Shown here piece after piece: positions 41,248 to 50,634 of a stretch of DNA of 64,000 nt. The DNA comes from Variovorax jilinensis. Its GTDB lineage: Bacteria > Pseudomonadota > Gammaproteobacteria > Burkholderiales > Burkholderiaceae_C. Position numbers and translations under genes: made by a program. The notes below the pieces were generated by a model. That model searched no databases, was not told where the DNA came from, and saw nothing but the letters and a program-made list of their open reading frames with translations. The stretch lies in contig NZ_JASZYQ010000001.1 in assembly GCF_030316885.1 (NCBI RefSeq), positions 434,001 to 498,000 of the forward strand, in the 5' to 3' direction. How positions within the stretch are numbered: the first letter of the stretch is position 1; each line of letters opens with the position of its first letter.

Positions 41248-42740
41248 AGCCGCCTCCGGGTCGCTCCGGCCTCGGCTTGGGGCGCCCTGGTGCCTGTGCC
41301 GCCGGCCGCCTCGCAGACGATTTCGCCGAGCCGCCGCAGCGCGGCCTCGACCTTCGTCTCGAAGGGCCAGCCGCAGTTGATGCGCAGGCAGTGATCGAAG
41401 CGCGACGAGTTCGAGAACAGCGTGCCGGGCGCGACCAGGATCCGCTCCTGCAGCGCCGAATCGAAGACCGTGGCCGACGACAGCCGGTCGGGCAGTTCCA
41501 CCCACAGCTGCAGCCCGCCTGGCGGCAGGTTGAGCCGGGTGCCGGACGGGAAATGCGCGGCGATCGCGTCCGCGGTGCGCTCGCGCTGCTGGCGCAGCTG
41601 CTCGCGCAGCCGCCGCAGGTGGCGGTCGTAGGCGCCGGTGTTCATGAACTCGCCGGCTGCCCACTGGCCCAGCTCCTCGTTGCTGCGCGTCTGCGCGTAC
41701 TTGAGCATTTCGACGCGCCCGTGCCAGCGTCCGGCCGAGATCCAGCCCAGTCGCAGGCCCGGCGCCAGGATCTTGTGCAGCGAGGCGCAATGGATCACGT
41801 TGCCGCTCGCGTCCCATGACTTGATCGCGCGCGGCGGCGTCTCGCAGTCGAGCAGTTCGCTGTAGGTGTCGTCCTCGATCAGCGCGATCGCGTGCCGCTC
41901 GCACAGCGCCACGAGGCGCTCCTTGTGGCTGTCGGGCATGACGCTGCCGAGCGGGTTCTGCAGATGCGGCACCACCACCACCGCCTTGATGCTGCGGCCG
42001 TAGGCCTCGATCGCCATCTCGAGCGCCTCGACCGACAGGCCGGTCTGCGGGCTGGTCGGGATCTCGAGCGCCCGCATGCCCAGGCTCTCGAGCACCTGCA
42101 GCAGGCCGTAGAAGGTCGGCGACTCGACCGCCACCGTATCGCCGGGCTGGGCCACCGCGCGCAGCGCGAGATTCAGCGCCTCGATGCAGCCGTTGGTCAC
42201 CAGCACCTCGTCGGGCGAGAGCGTCATGCCCACCCGCAGGCCGCGCCGTGCCGCCGCTTCGCGCAGCGGCGTGCGGCTGCGCGAAGGCGACGCGGTGGTC
42301 AGCAGCTCGGGCTGGCGGCGCAGCAGCCGCATCATGCCCGCACGCAACGCCTGCGCCGGATAGAGCGCCGGGCTGCCGCGCGCGGTCGAGAAATCGACCG
42401 CGATGTCGACCTGGCGCCGGCGCGTGACGAAGTCCGACACCCGCGCGTGGATGCCGACGAACTGGGCCGGATCGGGTGCCACGCCGGCGGCCGGCTCCTC
42501 CATCGGCGCGATCGCGAGCCGGCGCGGCCGCCGCACGAAGTAGCCGGCGCGGTCCCGGGCCTCGACGAAGCCTTCGCTTTCCATCGCGCGGCACAGCTGC
42601 AGCGCGGTCGAGAGGCTGATGTCGTGCAGCCGCATGAGGCTGCGCAGCGAAGGCAGCTTGTCGCCGGGCTCGAGCGTGCCGGCGCGGATCGCGGCCAGGT
42701 AGTGATCGGCCAGTCGGCGATAGAGCGGTGGGGAATCCAT
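41220..42740 (-). CDS. MocR-type regulator: GntR DNA-binding plus aminotransferase-like domain
   Basis: A 506-residue fusion. The N-terminal GntR winged helix (residues ~1-75; DKLPSLRSLMRLHDISLSTALQLCRAM) is joined to a fold-type I PLP domain. ASLHKILAPGLRLGW holds the PLP-binding Lys and VLVTNGCIEALNLA the cofactor pocket. Such regulators control vitamin B6, amino acid or GABA genes, but the target is not clear. Its nearest divergent gene is the small protein at 42916, 175 bp away. The start at 42740 begins the GntR domain; longer in-frame sequence upstream is not supported. Confidence 0.9.
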   Translation of the reverse strand: MDSPPLYRRLADHYLAAIRAGTLEPGDKLPSLRSLMRLHDISLSTALQLCRAMESEGFVEARDRAGYFVRRPRRLAIAPMEEPAAGVAPDPAQFVGIHARVSDFVTRRRQVDIAVDFSTARGSPALYPAQALRAGMMRLLRRQPELLTTASPSRSRTPLREAAARRGLRVGMTLSPDEVLVTNGCIEALNLALRAVAQPGDTVAVESPTFYGLLQVLESLGMRALEIPTSPQTGLSVEALEMAIEAYGRSIKAVVVVPHLQNPLGSVMPDSHKERLVALCERHAIALIEDDTYSELLDCETPPRAIKSWDASGNVIHCASLHKILAPGLRLGWISAGRWHGRVEMLKYAQTRSNEELGQWAAGEFMNTGAYDRHLRRLREQLRQQRERTADAIAAHFPSGTRLNLPPGGLQLWVELPDRLSSATVFDSALQERILVAPGTLFSNSSRFDHCLRINCGWPFETKVEAALRRLGEIVCEAAGGTGTRAPQAEAGATRRRLQSTSASAA

Positions 42741-42915
42741 GCGCGAATGCTGCGCCTTCGGGCGCATCGAATACAGATGCAGATCGGGCAGAAGGGACCA
42801 TAACAGATGACGCTTTTCGGCATCTGCTGCGCTTCCGAATGCGGCTTGCTGTGCCTGTTTTTGCGGCAGGCGGCTGCCTACGATGAAGCCATCCCACAGC
42901 CAAGAGAGGTATCCC

Positions 42916-43281
42916 ATGAAGAGCGACCTTCCATCCCCCATGCCCCTGCTTGCGGGCCAGGTGCTGCGCACCGCGGTTGAGGCCGGCAGCGCCGTCGTCG
43001 TCACGCAGGGCAGCGTCAGCGTGCGGCCGTCGCCCGTCTGGCTGGGCGAATCGATGGTCAGCGGCAGGACCGTCCTGAACGAAGGCGAGGCCTGGGTCAG
43101 CGAGCGCGGCGGCTGGATCGAGATCTCGGCCTCGGGGGCCGCGCAGGTGGTGGCGCTGCCGGCGGTCCGGCCCGCGGCGGCGCGGCCGTGGCTTCCTATA
43201 CTGCGCTGGCTTCGCATCGGCGAAGCCCGAAAGACAAAGGACTGCCCATGGCCCGACCTGCCGCCCCTCGTTCCTCGCTGA
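42916..43281 (+). CDS. Small protein, DUF2917/cupin-like, unknown function
   Basis: A 121-residue protein with alternating hydrophobic strands (TAVEAGSAVVVTQGSVSV..., WVSERGGWIEISASG), like the small beta-rich DUF2917 proteins of Burkholderiales; a second member may be the gene at 55232. AGAGAGG lies just upstream (42903-42909) of the ATG. It is divergent from MocR. Its last 34 bp overlap the start of the TonB-type lipoprotein, and the final 20 residues there look less protein-like. Function unknown. Confidence 0.65.
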   Translation: MKSDLPSPMPLLAGQVLRTAVEAGSAVVVTQGSVSVRPSPVWLGESMVSGRTVLNEGEAWVSERGGWIEISASGAAQVVALPAVRPAAARPWLPILRWLRIGEARKTKDCPWPDLPPLVPR

Positions 43282-43676
43282 CCCCCGCCTCGGTGCGCCT
43301 TCGCCCGGCGCGCCTCGTCCTGCCGCTGCTCGCGGCGCTGTTCGTCGCGGCCTGCGCGAGCAACGCACCGGTGGTCGGCCCCGGCGAGACCGCCGACTGG
43401 AAGCCGGCCACGCCGAACCTGCCGGCACCGTATCCGTCGGAATCGAAGATGAACAACGAGCAGGGCACGGTCCTGCTGCGCGTGCTTACCGGTGCCGACG
43501 GCCGGCCGACGCGGGTCGAGGTGCAGAAGTCGAGCGGCTTCGTGCGCCTCGACCAGGCCGCGGTCGAGGCTGTGCGCCGCTGGCAGTTCAAGCCGCTGCC
43601 GCAGGACGGCACCGTCACGTGGCGCGAGGTGCCGATCAGCTTCAGGCTCGGGGCGGTGAACGCAGAGATGAAGTAG
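43248..43676 (+). CDS. TonB C-terminal domain lipoprotein
   Basis: A 142-residue predicted lipoprotein (signal ending LFVAACAS) with a TonB/TolA-like C-terminal domain: GTVLLRVLTGADGRPTRVEVQKSSGF then AVEAVRRWQFKPLPQDG, as in energy-transducer TonB proteins. There is no N-terminal anchor plus Pro-rich spacer, so it is not a classic TonB; small lipoproteins of this form are common in Burkholderiales with no known role. The start at 43248 begins the signal peptide. It converges with otsA, overlapping its end by 35 bp. Confidence 0.8.
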   Translation: MARPAAPRSSLTPASVRLRPARLVLPLLAALFVAACASNAPVVGPGETADWKPATPNLPAPYPSESKMNNEQGTVLLRVLTGADGRPTRVEVQKSSGFVRLDQAAVEAVRRWQFKPLPQDGTVTWREVPISFRLGAVNAEMK

Positions 43677-45069
43677 CGTCCGCCTCGCGCCCGCCGTGGG
43701 CTTCGCGCAGCGCCTGCAGGAAGCCGTCGCGCCACCAGTGCACGTCCTGCTCGCGGATCCGCGCCAGCAGCTTCTGGTGCCGCTCGCGCCGCTCCTCGAG
43801 CGGCATCTGAAGCGCCTGCTGCACGGTCTCGGCCGTGCCGTGGGTGTCGTAGGGATTCACCAGCAGCGCTTCCTTGAGCTGCTCGGCCGCACCCGCGAAG
43901 CGCGACAGCACGAGCACGCCGGGGTCGGCCGGATCCTGCGCCGCGATGTATTCCTTGGCGACCAGGTTCATGCCGTCGCGCAGCGGCGTCACCAGCCCGA
44001 CCGCGGCGGCGCGGCACAGCCCCGGCACGCGCTTGCGCGCCACCATGCGGTGGATGTAGCGCACCGGCATCCAGTCGAGTTCGCCGTAGTCGCCGTTGAT
44101 CGCGCCGCACAGCGACTCGAGCTCGCGCCGGATGTCGCCGTAGGCATCGACCGTCTCCCGCGTGGGCGAGGCGATCTGGATCAGGGTCGCGCTGCGGCGG
44201 TTCTCCGGATAGTTGGCGAGCAGTTCGCGAAAGGCCCGCACGCGCTGCGGGATGCCTTTCGAATAGTCGAGCCGGTCGATGCCCAGCAGCAGCCGCCGGC
44301 TCGAGTATTCGCGCTTCATGGTCTCGTACATGTCGCGCGCTTCCTTCGCATGCGTGAGCGCCGCGAACTCGTCGACGTCGATGCCGATCGGGAAGGCGTC
44401 GCAGCGCACGGTCTGGCCGTAGGCGCGGTACAGGTGATCGCCGAGCATCTCGCCGTGCGCTTCGTTGCGCACGTAGTGCTCGAAGTGCTGCACGTCCTGC
44501 TGGGCCTGGAAGCCAATCAGGTCGTACGCGAACAGCGAGCGCATGAGCCATTCGTGCTGCGGGATCGCGGCGATGATGATCTGCGGCGGCAGCGGGATGT
44601 GCAGGAAGAAGCCGATGCGCTGCTTGCAGCCCATCGCGCGCAGCTCGGCCGCCAGCGGGATCAGGTGATAGTCGTGCACCCAGATGATGTCGTCGGGCTG
44701 GAGCAGCGGCATCAGCTTGCGCGCGAACAGCTGGTTCACGCGCCGGTAGCCGCCGATGAAGCCGGCATCGAAGTGCGCGAGGTCGAGCCGGTTGTGGAAC
44801 ACCGGCCAGAGCACGTCGTTGCTGTAGCCCAGGTAGTAGCTGTCGTGGTCCTCGCGCGAAAGGTCGATGGTGGCCAGCGTCACCTTGCCGGCCTGCTGCT
44901 GGCGCAGTTCGCCTTCGCCGGTCGGGCCCTGCTCGACGATCGTGCCGCTCCAGCCGAACCAGAGGCCGCCGCTCTGCTGCAGGCTCTCGCCCAATGCCAC
45001 CGCGAGGCCGCCCGCGGCGGGCTTGCGCGGATCGGCCAGGCGGTTGGACACCACCACCAGCCGGCTCAT
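43642..45069 (-). CDS. otsA: Alpha,alpha-trehalose-phosphate synthase OtsA
   Basis: A 475-residue family 20 glycosyltransferase joining UDP-glucose and glucose 6-phosphate to make trehalose 6-phosphate. Family landmarks are [10 protein letters not shown] at the N-terminus (glucose 6-phosphate site), [36 protein letters not shown], and [14 protein letters not shown] near the end. It is third in the operon otsB, GH15, otsA, with a 10-bp gap after the GH15 gene. Start MSRLVVVSN at 45069 matches the family; upstream in-frame sequence does not. Confidence 0.95.
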   Translation of the reverse strand: MSRLVVVSNRLADPRKPAAGGLAVALGESLQQSGGLWFGWSGTIVEQGPTGEGELRQQQAGKVTLATIDLSREDHDSYYLGYSNDVLWPVFHNRLDLAHFDAGFIGGYRRVNQLFARKLMPLLQPDDIIWVHDYHLIPLAAELRAMGCKQRIGFFLHIPLPPQIIIAAIPQHEWLMRSLFAYDLIGFQAQQDVQHFEHYVRNEAHGEMLGDHLYRAYGQTVRCDAFPIGIDVDEFAALTHAKEARDMYETMKREYSSRRLLLGIDRLDYSKGIPQRVRAFRELLANYPENRRSATLIQIASPTRETVDAYGDIRRELESLCGAINGDYGELDWMPVRYIHRMVARKRVPGLCRAAAVGLVTPLRDGMNLVAKEYIAAQDPADPGVLVLSRFAGAAEQLKEALLVNPYDTHGTAETVQQALQMPLEERRERHQKLLARIREQDVHWWRDGFLQALREAHGGREADATSSLRSPPRA

Positions 45070-45079
45070 CGAGACGCCC

Positions 45080-47005
45080 TCATATGCACGAATCCCATGG
45101 CGCCGACAGGCGCACCGCCGCGTTGATGATGCCGACCATCGAATAGGTCTGCGGGAAGTTGCCCCACATCTCGCCGGTCTCGGGGTGGGTGTCCTCGGAC
45201 AGCAGGCCAAGCGGATTGCGTGCCGCCAGCATGGTCTCGAAGATCTGCCGCGCCTCGGCCTTGCGGCCGATCTTGGCCAGCGCGTCGATGCGCCAGAAGG
45301 TGCAGATGTTGAAGGCGGTCTCGGGCTTGCCGAAATCGTCCGCCGCCTCGTAGCGGCGCATGTAGGGGCCGTCGCAGAGCGACTTCTCCATCGCCTCCAC
45401 GGTCGAGATGAAGCGCGGATCGCGCGCGTCGATCAGGCCGACCTCGACCATCAGCAGCACGCTGGCATCGAGCTCGTGGCCGCCGAAGCTCTCGGCAAAG
45501 GCCTGGCGCTCCTCGCACCACGACTTGGCGAGGATTTCCTCGCGCATGCGCGACGAGTGGCCGTGCCAGTAGGCGGCGCGCTCGGGCAGGTTCAGCGCCC
45601 GCGCGATCTTCGCGAGACGGTCGCAGGCGGCCCAGCTCATGAGCGCCGAGCTGGTGTGGACGCGGGCGCGCGTGCGCAGCTCCCACATGCCGGCGTCGGG
45701 CGTGCCGTAGACGCGGATCGCCTGCTCGCCGACCGCCTCGAGGTACGGGAACTCGTTAACGCCGGCCCGGCTCAGCAGCCGGTGGTCGTGGAAGGACTGG
45801 GCGGCACCGAGCACGATGTTTCCGTAGACGTCGTGCTGGAAATGCTCCTGTGCCTGGTTGCCCACGCGCACCGGGCCCATGCCGCGGTAGCCGCCGAGGC
45901 CTTCGACGAAGGATTCCGGCAGCTCGCGCTCGAGCCCGATGCCGTAGAGCGGCTGGATGTGCTCGCCGTGCGAGCCGATCACCACGTTCGACAGCCAGCG
46001 CAGGTAGTCCTCCATCGTGCCGACCTCGGACAGGCTGTTGAGTGCGCGCACCACGAAGAAGGCGTCGCGCAGCCAGCAGTAGCGGTAGTCCCAGTTGCGC
46101 TGGCTGCCCGGTGCCTCGGGGATGCTGGTGGTCATCGCGGCGACGATCGCGCCGGTGTCCTCGTAGAGCGAGAGCTTGAGCGTGATCGCGGCGCGGATCA
46201 CCGCGTCCTGGTATTCGAACGGAATCGCCAGCCGCTTGCTCCAGGTGCGCCAGTAGGCGATGGTCTCCTGCTCGAAATGGCGAGCGGTGTCGGCGATGCC
46301 GTCGGTCAGGGTCTCGTCGGCGCCGAGCACGAAGTTGTGCTCGCGCGAGAGCACGAAGGGCTGGCGCGAGAGGATGTGCGACACCGAGGCGTCGGTATTC
46401 AGGCGCAGCGTGAACTCGGGGCCGACGTAGCGGATGTGGTTGCTGCCACGCGTGATCGTGGGCGCCAGCGCCCCCCAGTTGAAGCGCGGTGCCAGCGACA
46501 CGCGGATGCGCGGCGTGCCCTTGATCGGCTTGACCCTGCGCACCAGCGTGAGCGGCCGGAAATAGCGCGAACGGCTGTGAAAGCGCGGCGCCAGGTCGGT
46601 GATCTCGATGCCCTGGCCGCTGCTGTCGAAGAGCTGCGTGCGCAGCACCGCGGTGTTCGGCTCGTACCACTGCTTCGACGATGCGAAGTCCTCGATCTCG
46701 ATGCCCCAGGCGCTGGCGTCCTCGTCGGGGTCGAGCAGCGCATTGAAGACCGGATCACCGTCGAAGCGCGGCAGGCAGCACCAGACCACGCGGCCGCGCG
46801 GATCGACGAGGGCGCTGTAGGCGCAGTTGCCGATCACGCCGACGTCGAGCGAGGCGGCGGCAGGTGGCCCGAATGCGCCGTGGGTGGCACCGGCTTCGTG
46901 CGCCTGCTGCGAGTCCGGCACGGCGAGCGGATCGGCCACGCCCGCGGCGGCCAGGGCGTCGCCGGCGCGCGCCTCGGCGGCCGTGCCTTCGTTCGAAATG
47001 CTCAT
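45080..47005 (-). CDS. Glycoside hydrolase family 15 protein (glucoamylase/trehalase-like)
   Basis: A 641-residue protein. The N-terminal beta domain (IGNCAYSALVDPRGRVVWCCLPRFDG) is the trehalase-like N-domain, followed by an (alpha/alpha)6 barrel with RNWDYRYCWLRDAFF (catalytic-cleft Arg and Asp) and a conserved end MWGNFPQTYSMVGIINAA. The first 50 residues are an Ala-rich extension. The family hydrolyses alpha-glucans or trehalose. It lies between otsB and otsA with a 4-bp overlap on the otsB side, so a role in trehalose turnover or a linked glucan is likely. Confidence 0.92.
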   Translation of the reverse strand: MSISNEGTAAEARAGDALAAAGVADPLAVPDSQQAHEAGATHGAFGPPAAASLDVGVIGNCAYSALVDPRGRVVWCCLPRFDGDPVFNALLDPDEDASAWGIEIEDFASSKQWYEPNTAVLRTQLFDSSGQGIEITDLAPRFHSRSRYFRPLTLVRRVKPIKGTPRIRVSLAPRFNWGALAPTITRGSNHIRYVGPEFTLRLNTDASVSHILSRQPFVLSREHNFVLGADETLTDGIADTARHFEQETIAYWRTWSKRLAIPFEYQDAVIRAAITLKLSLYEDTGAIVAAMTTSIPEAPGSQRNWDYRYCWLRDAFFVVRALNSLSEVGTMEDYLRWLSNVVIGSHGEHIQPLYGIGLERELPESFVEGLGGYRGMGPVRVGNQAQEHFQHDVYGNIVLGAAQSFHDHRLLSRAGVNEFPYLEAVGEQAIRVYGTPDAGMWELRTRARVHTSSALMSWAACDRLAKIARALNLPERAAYWHGHSSRMREEILAKSWCEERQAFAESFGGHELDASVLLMVEVGLIDARDPRFISTVEAMEKSLCDGPYMRRYEAADDFGKPETAFNICTFWRIDALAKIGRKAEARQIFETMLAARNPLGLLSEDTHPETGEMWGNFPQTYSMVGIINAAVRLSAPWDSCI

Positions 47006-47787
47006 TCTTCGGTGCTCCTCGGAGCTTCTGGTTCTTTGGGTGCCTCTGGCGCGTCGCGCTGCACGAGCTGGTCGCGAGCCGCCACCAGCCACTCGAACAC
47101 CGCGCGCGGCGAGTCGAGCCGGTGCAGCGCCTGGCTCGGGCCCGAGCCGACCTTGATCGCGATGCCGCCGCGCGGCTGCACCACCGCGAAGCCGTTCTCG
47201 TCGGTGGTGTCGTCGCCGGCGAACACCGGCACGCGGCCCGCGAACGGCGCCTCGGTCATGAAGGCAGCGATGGCCACGCCCTTGTGGATGCCCGCCGGCT
47301 TGACCTCGAAAACGAACTTGCCGTGCATCAGCTCGAGCTGCGGCTGGTCGAGGATGACGCGCGACATGGCGTCGCGGCAGACCGCCTCGAGCTGCGGCGC
47401 GAGCCGGTAGTGCAATGCGATGGCGGCGTGCTTGCGCTCCACCAGCAGGCCCTCGTGCACGCGCGCGAGCTCGTTGGCGGTGTCGAACACCTCGCGCAGG
47501 TCGGGCGCGCGCTGCTCCTGCATGTGGCCTTCGGCATCGCGGCGCTGAACGCCGTGCTCGCCCGCGGCTGGCAGCCGCAGCGGCGCCAGGAAACGGTCGA
47601 GCACGTCGATCTGCCGGCCCGAAACCACCGCCAGCGCACCGCCGAGCTGGTCGCGCAGGTCGCTGAGCAGCGCCACCATGGCGGAAGGCACGTGCACTGC
47701 TTCGGGTGTTTCGGCGATGTCGACCAGGGTGCCGTCGAAGTCGAGGAAGAGGGCGGCGTCGCGGCCGAGTCGGGGGGGCGTCTGCAT
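47002..47787 (-). CDS. otsB: Trehalose-phosphatase OtsB
   Basis: A 261-residue HAD-superfamily phosphatase that dephosphorylates trehalose 6-phosphate. The nucleophile motif DFDGTLVDIA (residues ~17-26), VSGR and the late GDDTTDENGF are all present. It is first in the otsB-GH15-otsA operon, overlapping the GH15 gene by 4 bp. The start MQTPPRLG at 47787 is taken since upstream in-frame sequence lacks family similarity. Products of this operon would make the osmoprotectant trehalose. Confidence 0.95.
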   Translation of the reverse strand: MQTPPRLGRDAALFLDFDGTLVDIAETPEAVHVPSAMVALLSDLRDQLGGALAVVSGRQIDVLDRFLAPLRLPAAGEHGVQRRDAEGHMQEQRAPDLREVFDTANELARVHEGLLVERKHAAIALHYRLAPQLEAVCRDAMSRVILDQPQLELMHGKFVFEVKPAGIHKGVAIAAFMTEAPFAGRVPVFAGDDTTDENGFAVVQPRGGIAIKVGSGPSQALHRLDSPRAVFEWLVAARDQLVQRDAPEAPKEPEAPRSTEE

Positions 47788-47878
47788 GGAGGGAAAACCA
47801 TAGCAGACTCGCGCCGCGCGGCGCGTCGGCCAATGTCGCCAAACGAAACCGACGGGCCTGTGGCGCTCGCGGCGTCGG

Positions 47879-49144
47879 TCAGGCGCCGGCCAGCGCCGCC
47901 GCCACGGCCTCGACCCGCGCGCGCGCGATCGCCTCGCCGATCTTCGGCCCGGTGGCACCGGCGGCCTGGGCAGCGCGCGCGATCGGCTCGGTGGCCACTG
48001 CGCGCGCGGCGGCCAGTGCGGACGCCAGGCGCGCGCGCTGCGGATAGGCCGAGCCCTCGAGGCCCAGGCGGCCGCGGGCGTCGCATTCGCAGGCGAGCAG
48101 CACCTCGTCGAAGCGCTCGGGCTTTCGGAAGGCGTCGCAGCGTTCGAGCAGGCGCACCACGGACGCCGCGTTCAGGTCGCCGCTGCGATGGATGTTGCCG
48201 TGCTCGCGCGCCACGGTGTCCGCCAGTTCTCGCACCTCGACCGGCACGCGCCAGCGATCGCAGACCGCGCGCAGCAGCTTCGCGCTGCGCTGCTCGTGGC
48301 CGATGTGGCGCGGCAGCAGCTCGGCCGGCGTCGTGCCCTTGCCGAGGTCGTGCACCAGGCAGGCAAAGCGCACGCCGAGCGGCGCGGCCAGCTGCGCCGC
48401 CATGTCCAGCACCATCATCAGATGCGTGCCGGTGTCGATCTCGGGGTGGTGGGCGGCGGGCTGCGGCACGCCCCACAGGCGGTCGACCTCGGGCAGCAGC
48501 ACGGCGAGCGCGCCGCATTCGCGCAGCAGCTCGAACATGCGGGACGGCCGGCCTTCCATGAGGCCGCGCGCGAGCTCCTGCCAGACCCTTTCGGGCACCA
48601 GCGCATCGACCTCGCCGGCCGCCACCATCTCGCGCATCAGCGCCAGCGTCTCGGGCGCGACTTCGAAGTCGGCAAAGCGTGCCGCGAAGCGGGCCACGCG
48701 CAGGATCCGCACCGGGTCTTCGCGGAAGGCCGCGGTGACGTGGCGCAGGCGCTTGTCCTGCAGGTCGCGCCGGCCGTGGAAGGGGTCGATCAGCGCCCCG
48801 GCCTCGGACGCGATGCCGCCAGCGCCGCCGACGCGTTCGGCCGGCAGCGCGATGGCATTGATCGTGAGGTCGCGCCGCGCCAGGTCCTGCTCGAGCGTGA
48901 CGTCGGGCGCCGCATGGATCACGAAGCCGCGGTAGCCCGGCGCGCTCTTGCGCTCGGTGCGCGCCAGCGCGTACTCCTCGCGCGTCTCGGGGTGCAGGAA
49001 CACCGGGAAGTCGCGTCCCACCGGCAGGAAGCCGCGCGCGGTCATCTGCTCGGGCGTGGCGCCGACCACCACCCAGTCGCGGTCGCTGCCCTCGCGCCCG
49101 AGCAGCGCATCGCGGATCGCGCCGCCGACGAGGAAGGTTTGCAT
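47879..49144 (-). CDS. cca: Multifunctional CCA tRNA nucleotidyltransferase
   Basis: A 421-residue CCA-adding enzyme. The nucleotidyltransferase head shows LVGGAIRDALLG and DRDWVVVGATPEQM (catalytic Asp residues); RRDLTINAIAL and the RNA-binding region follow; the C-terminal HD domain with HHPEIDTGTHLMMVLD and VHDLGKG marks the bacterial class II form that also has phosphatase/phosphodiesterase activity. It starts 39 bp after the GST gene and is followed by a 91-bp gap before otsB. Confidence 0.95.
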   Translation of the reverse strand: MQTFLVGGAIRDALLGREGSDRDWVVVGATPEQMTARGFLPVGRDFPVFLHPETREEYALARTERKSAPGYRGFVIHAAPDVTLEQDLARRDLTINAIALPAERVGGAGGIASEAGALIDPFHGRRDLQDKRLRHVTAAFREDPVRILRVARFAARFADFEVAPETLALMREMVAAGEVDALVPERVWQELARGLMEGRPSRMFELLRECGALAVLLPEVDRLWGVPQPAAHHPEIDTGTHLMMVLDMAAQLAAPLGVRFACLVHDLGKGTTPAELLPRHIGHEQRSAKLLRAVCDRWRVPVEVRELADTVAREHGNIHRSGDLNAASVVRLLERCDAFRKPERFDEVLLACECDARGRLGLEGSAYPQRARLASALAAARAVATEPIARAAQAAGATGPKIGEAIARARVEAVAAALAGA

Positions 49145-49183
49145 GCCCGCGAGTCTAGTGGCCCGGGCCGGCCGGCCGCGCGC

Positions 49184-49867
49184 TCAGCGGCCGCTGCGGT
49201 AGGGCTCCTCGAAGGGCAGGAAGTCCTGCTCGGCCAGGGCGTCGTCGATCCAGGCCTTGACGCCCGGCAGCGCCTGCACGCGCTCGATGTAGGCGGTGAG
49301 CGCGGCCGGCACCGGCAGTCCGTAGGTCCTGATGCGCGTGCCGATGGGCGCGAAGTAGGCATCGGCGATGCCGAAGTCGCCGAACAGCATCGGTCCGCCG
49401 TGCTGCGCGAGCAGGTCGCTCCACATGCCGACGATGCGCGCGAGGTCGCTCGCGACTTCCGGCTGTTCGCGCAGCAGGCGCGCACCGACCTCGGGCAGAG
49501 AGGCTTCGATGTTCATGCCGCAGTGGCCGCGCAGGCCGCCGAAGCCCGAGTGCATCTCGGCGCAGACGCTGCGCGCCCGCGCCCGCTCGGCCACGCCGTC
49601 TGGCCACAGCTTCTTCTCCGGAAAGCGCTCGGCCAGGTATTCGGCGATGGCCAGGGTGTCCCAGACCACCAGCGGCCCGTCGACCAGCACCGGCACCTTG
49701 GCGACCGGGTTGAGCGCGCCGATCGCGTTCTTGAACTGCGAGCCGGCGTCGAAGGAGTCGAAGCGCACCGTGACCTGCTCGAACGGGATGCCGGCCTGCT
49801 TCATGAGCACCCAGGGGCGCATCGACCAGGACGAGTAGTTCTTGTTGCCGACGTAGAGCTTGAGCAT
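49184..49867 (-). CDS. Glutathione S-transferase family protein
   Basis: A 227-residue GST. The thioredoxin-like N-terminal domain (MLKLYVGNKNYSSWSMRPWVLM...VPVLVDGPLVVWDTLAIAEYL) includes the SSWSMRPW active-site region and the cis-Pro VPVL; an all-helical C-terminal domain follows. The NYSSWS start is typical of a proteobacterial GST subgroup with unknown substrate. It is monocistronic or loosely grouped with cca (39-bp gap). Confidence 0.9.
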   Translation of the reverse strand: MLKLYVGNKNYSSWSMRPWVLMKQAGIPFEQVTVRFDSFDAGSQFKNAIGALNPVAKVPVLVDGPLVVWDTLAIAEYLAERFPEKKLWPDGVAERARARSVCAEMHSGFGGLRGHCGMNIEASLPEVGARLLREQPEVASDLARIVGMWSDLLAQHGGPMLFGDFGIADAYFAPIGTRIRTYGLPVPAALTAYIERVQALPGVKAWIDDALAEQDFLPFEEPYRSGR

Positions 49868-49952
49868 GGCGGGTTCTCCGGATTGAGTGCAGCCGCTTAT
49901 CGTAGCCGCGAGCCACGGCGCGATCGAAGCGATCGGGGAGCCCGATGGATGC

Positions 49953-50546
49953 TCAGACGTCGCGCGACTTGGCAGGATCGCCGGCTTCGCTCGGCGCCTC
50001 GCTGGCCGAGGCGATCACACGCGCGGGCGCGCCTGCCGCCGGAGGTCCGATCACGCGCTCGATCAGCGCCACCAGCCGCGGTACCAGCGAGAGCACCGCG
50101 AGCGCCAGCAGCGCGCTGATCACCGCGGTCAGCTCGCGCCCTAGGCCGCAGGCCATGCCGATCGCGGCGGTCATCCACAGGCCGGCCGCGGTCGTGAGGC
50201 CCTGCACCTGCTGCTCGTCCTTGCCCTGCTTGAGGATGGTGCCTGCGCACAGGAAGCCGACACCGGCCACCAGGCCCTGGATGACGCGGCTCATGTCTGC
50301 CGGCGAGATGCCGGCCTGCTGCGGCACGAACACGAACAGCGCCGACCCGATCGCCACCAGCATGTGGGTGCGCACGCCAGCGGCCTTGCCCTGCTGCTCG
50401 CGTTCGAAGCCGAGCATGAAGCCGAGGATCGCGGCCAGCAGCAGACGCACGAGGATGCGCACCACCTGGGCGACGTCGGGAACGTCGGAGAACTCGGAGG
50501 CGAGCACGTCGGCCGTTGCGGCCCAGACGGATTCGGAGGCGGCCAT
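49953..50546 (-). CDS. MgtC/SapB-family membrane protein
   Basis: A 197-residue membrane protein with four or five spans. The signature LLLAAILGFMLGFEREQQGKAAGVRTH, then GVGFLCAGTILK and LTTAAGLWMTAAIGMACG, define the MgtC/SapB N-domain. Members affect survival at low magnesium and in acid; most environmental homologues are uncharacterised. It lacks the ACT-like C-terminal domain of Salmonella MgtC. The start at 50546 begins the family part; the extension to 50693 is not supported. Confidence 0.85.
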   Translation of the reverse strand: MAASESVWAATADVLASEFSDVPDVAQVVRILVRLLLAAILGFMLGFEREQQGKAAGVRTHMLVAIGSALFVFVPQQAGISPADMSRVIQGLVAGVGFLCAGTILKQGKDEQQVQGLTTAAGLWMTAAIGMACGLGRELTAVISALLALAVLSLVPRLVALIERVIGPPAAGAPARVIASASEAPSEAGDPAKSRDV

Positions 50547-50634
50547 GCGGCAGTGAGTCGGGAAGTCGGGGAGGGCGCAGTGTCGCGCCAGCGCCGAGTC
50601 CGCGGCTGTAGGACGACGGCACTTTTGCGCCCGC

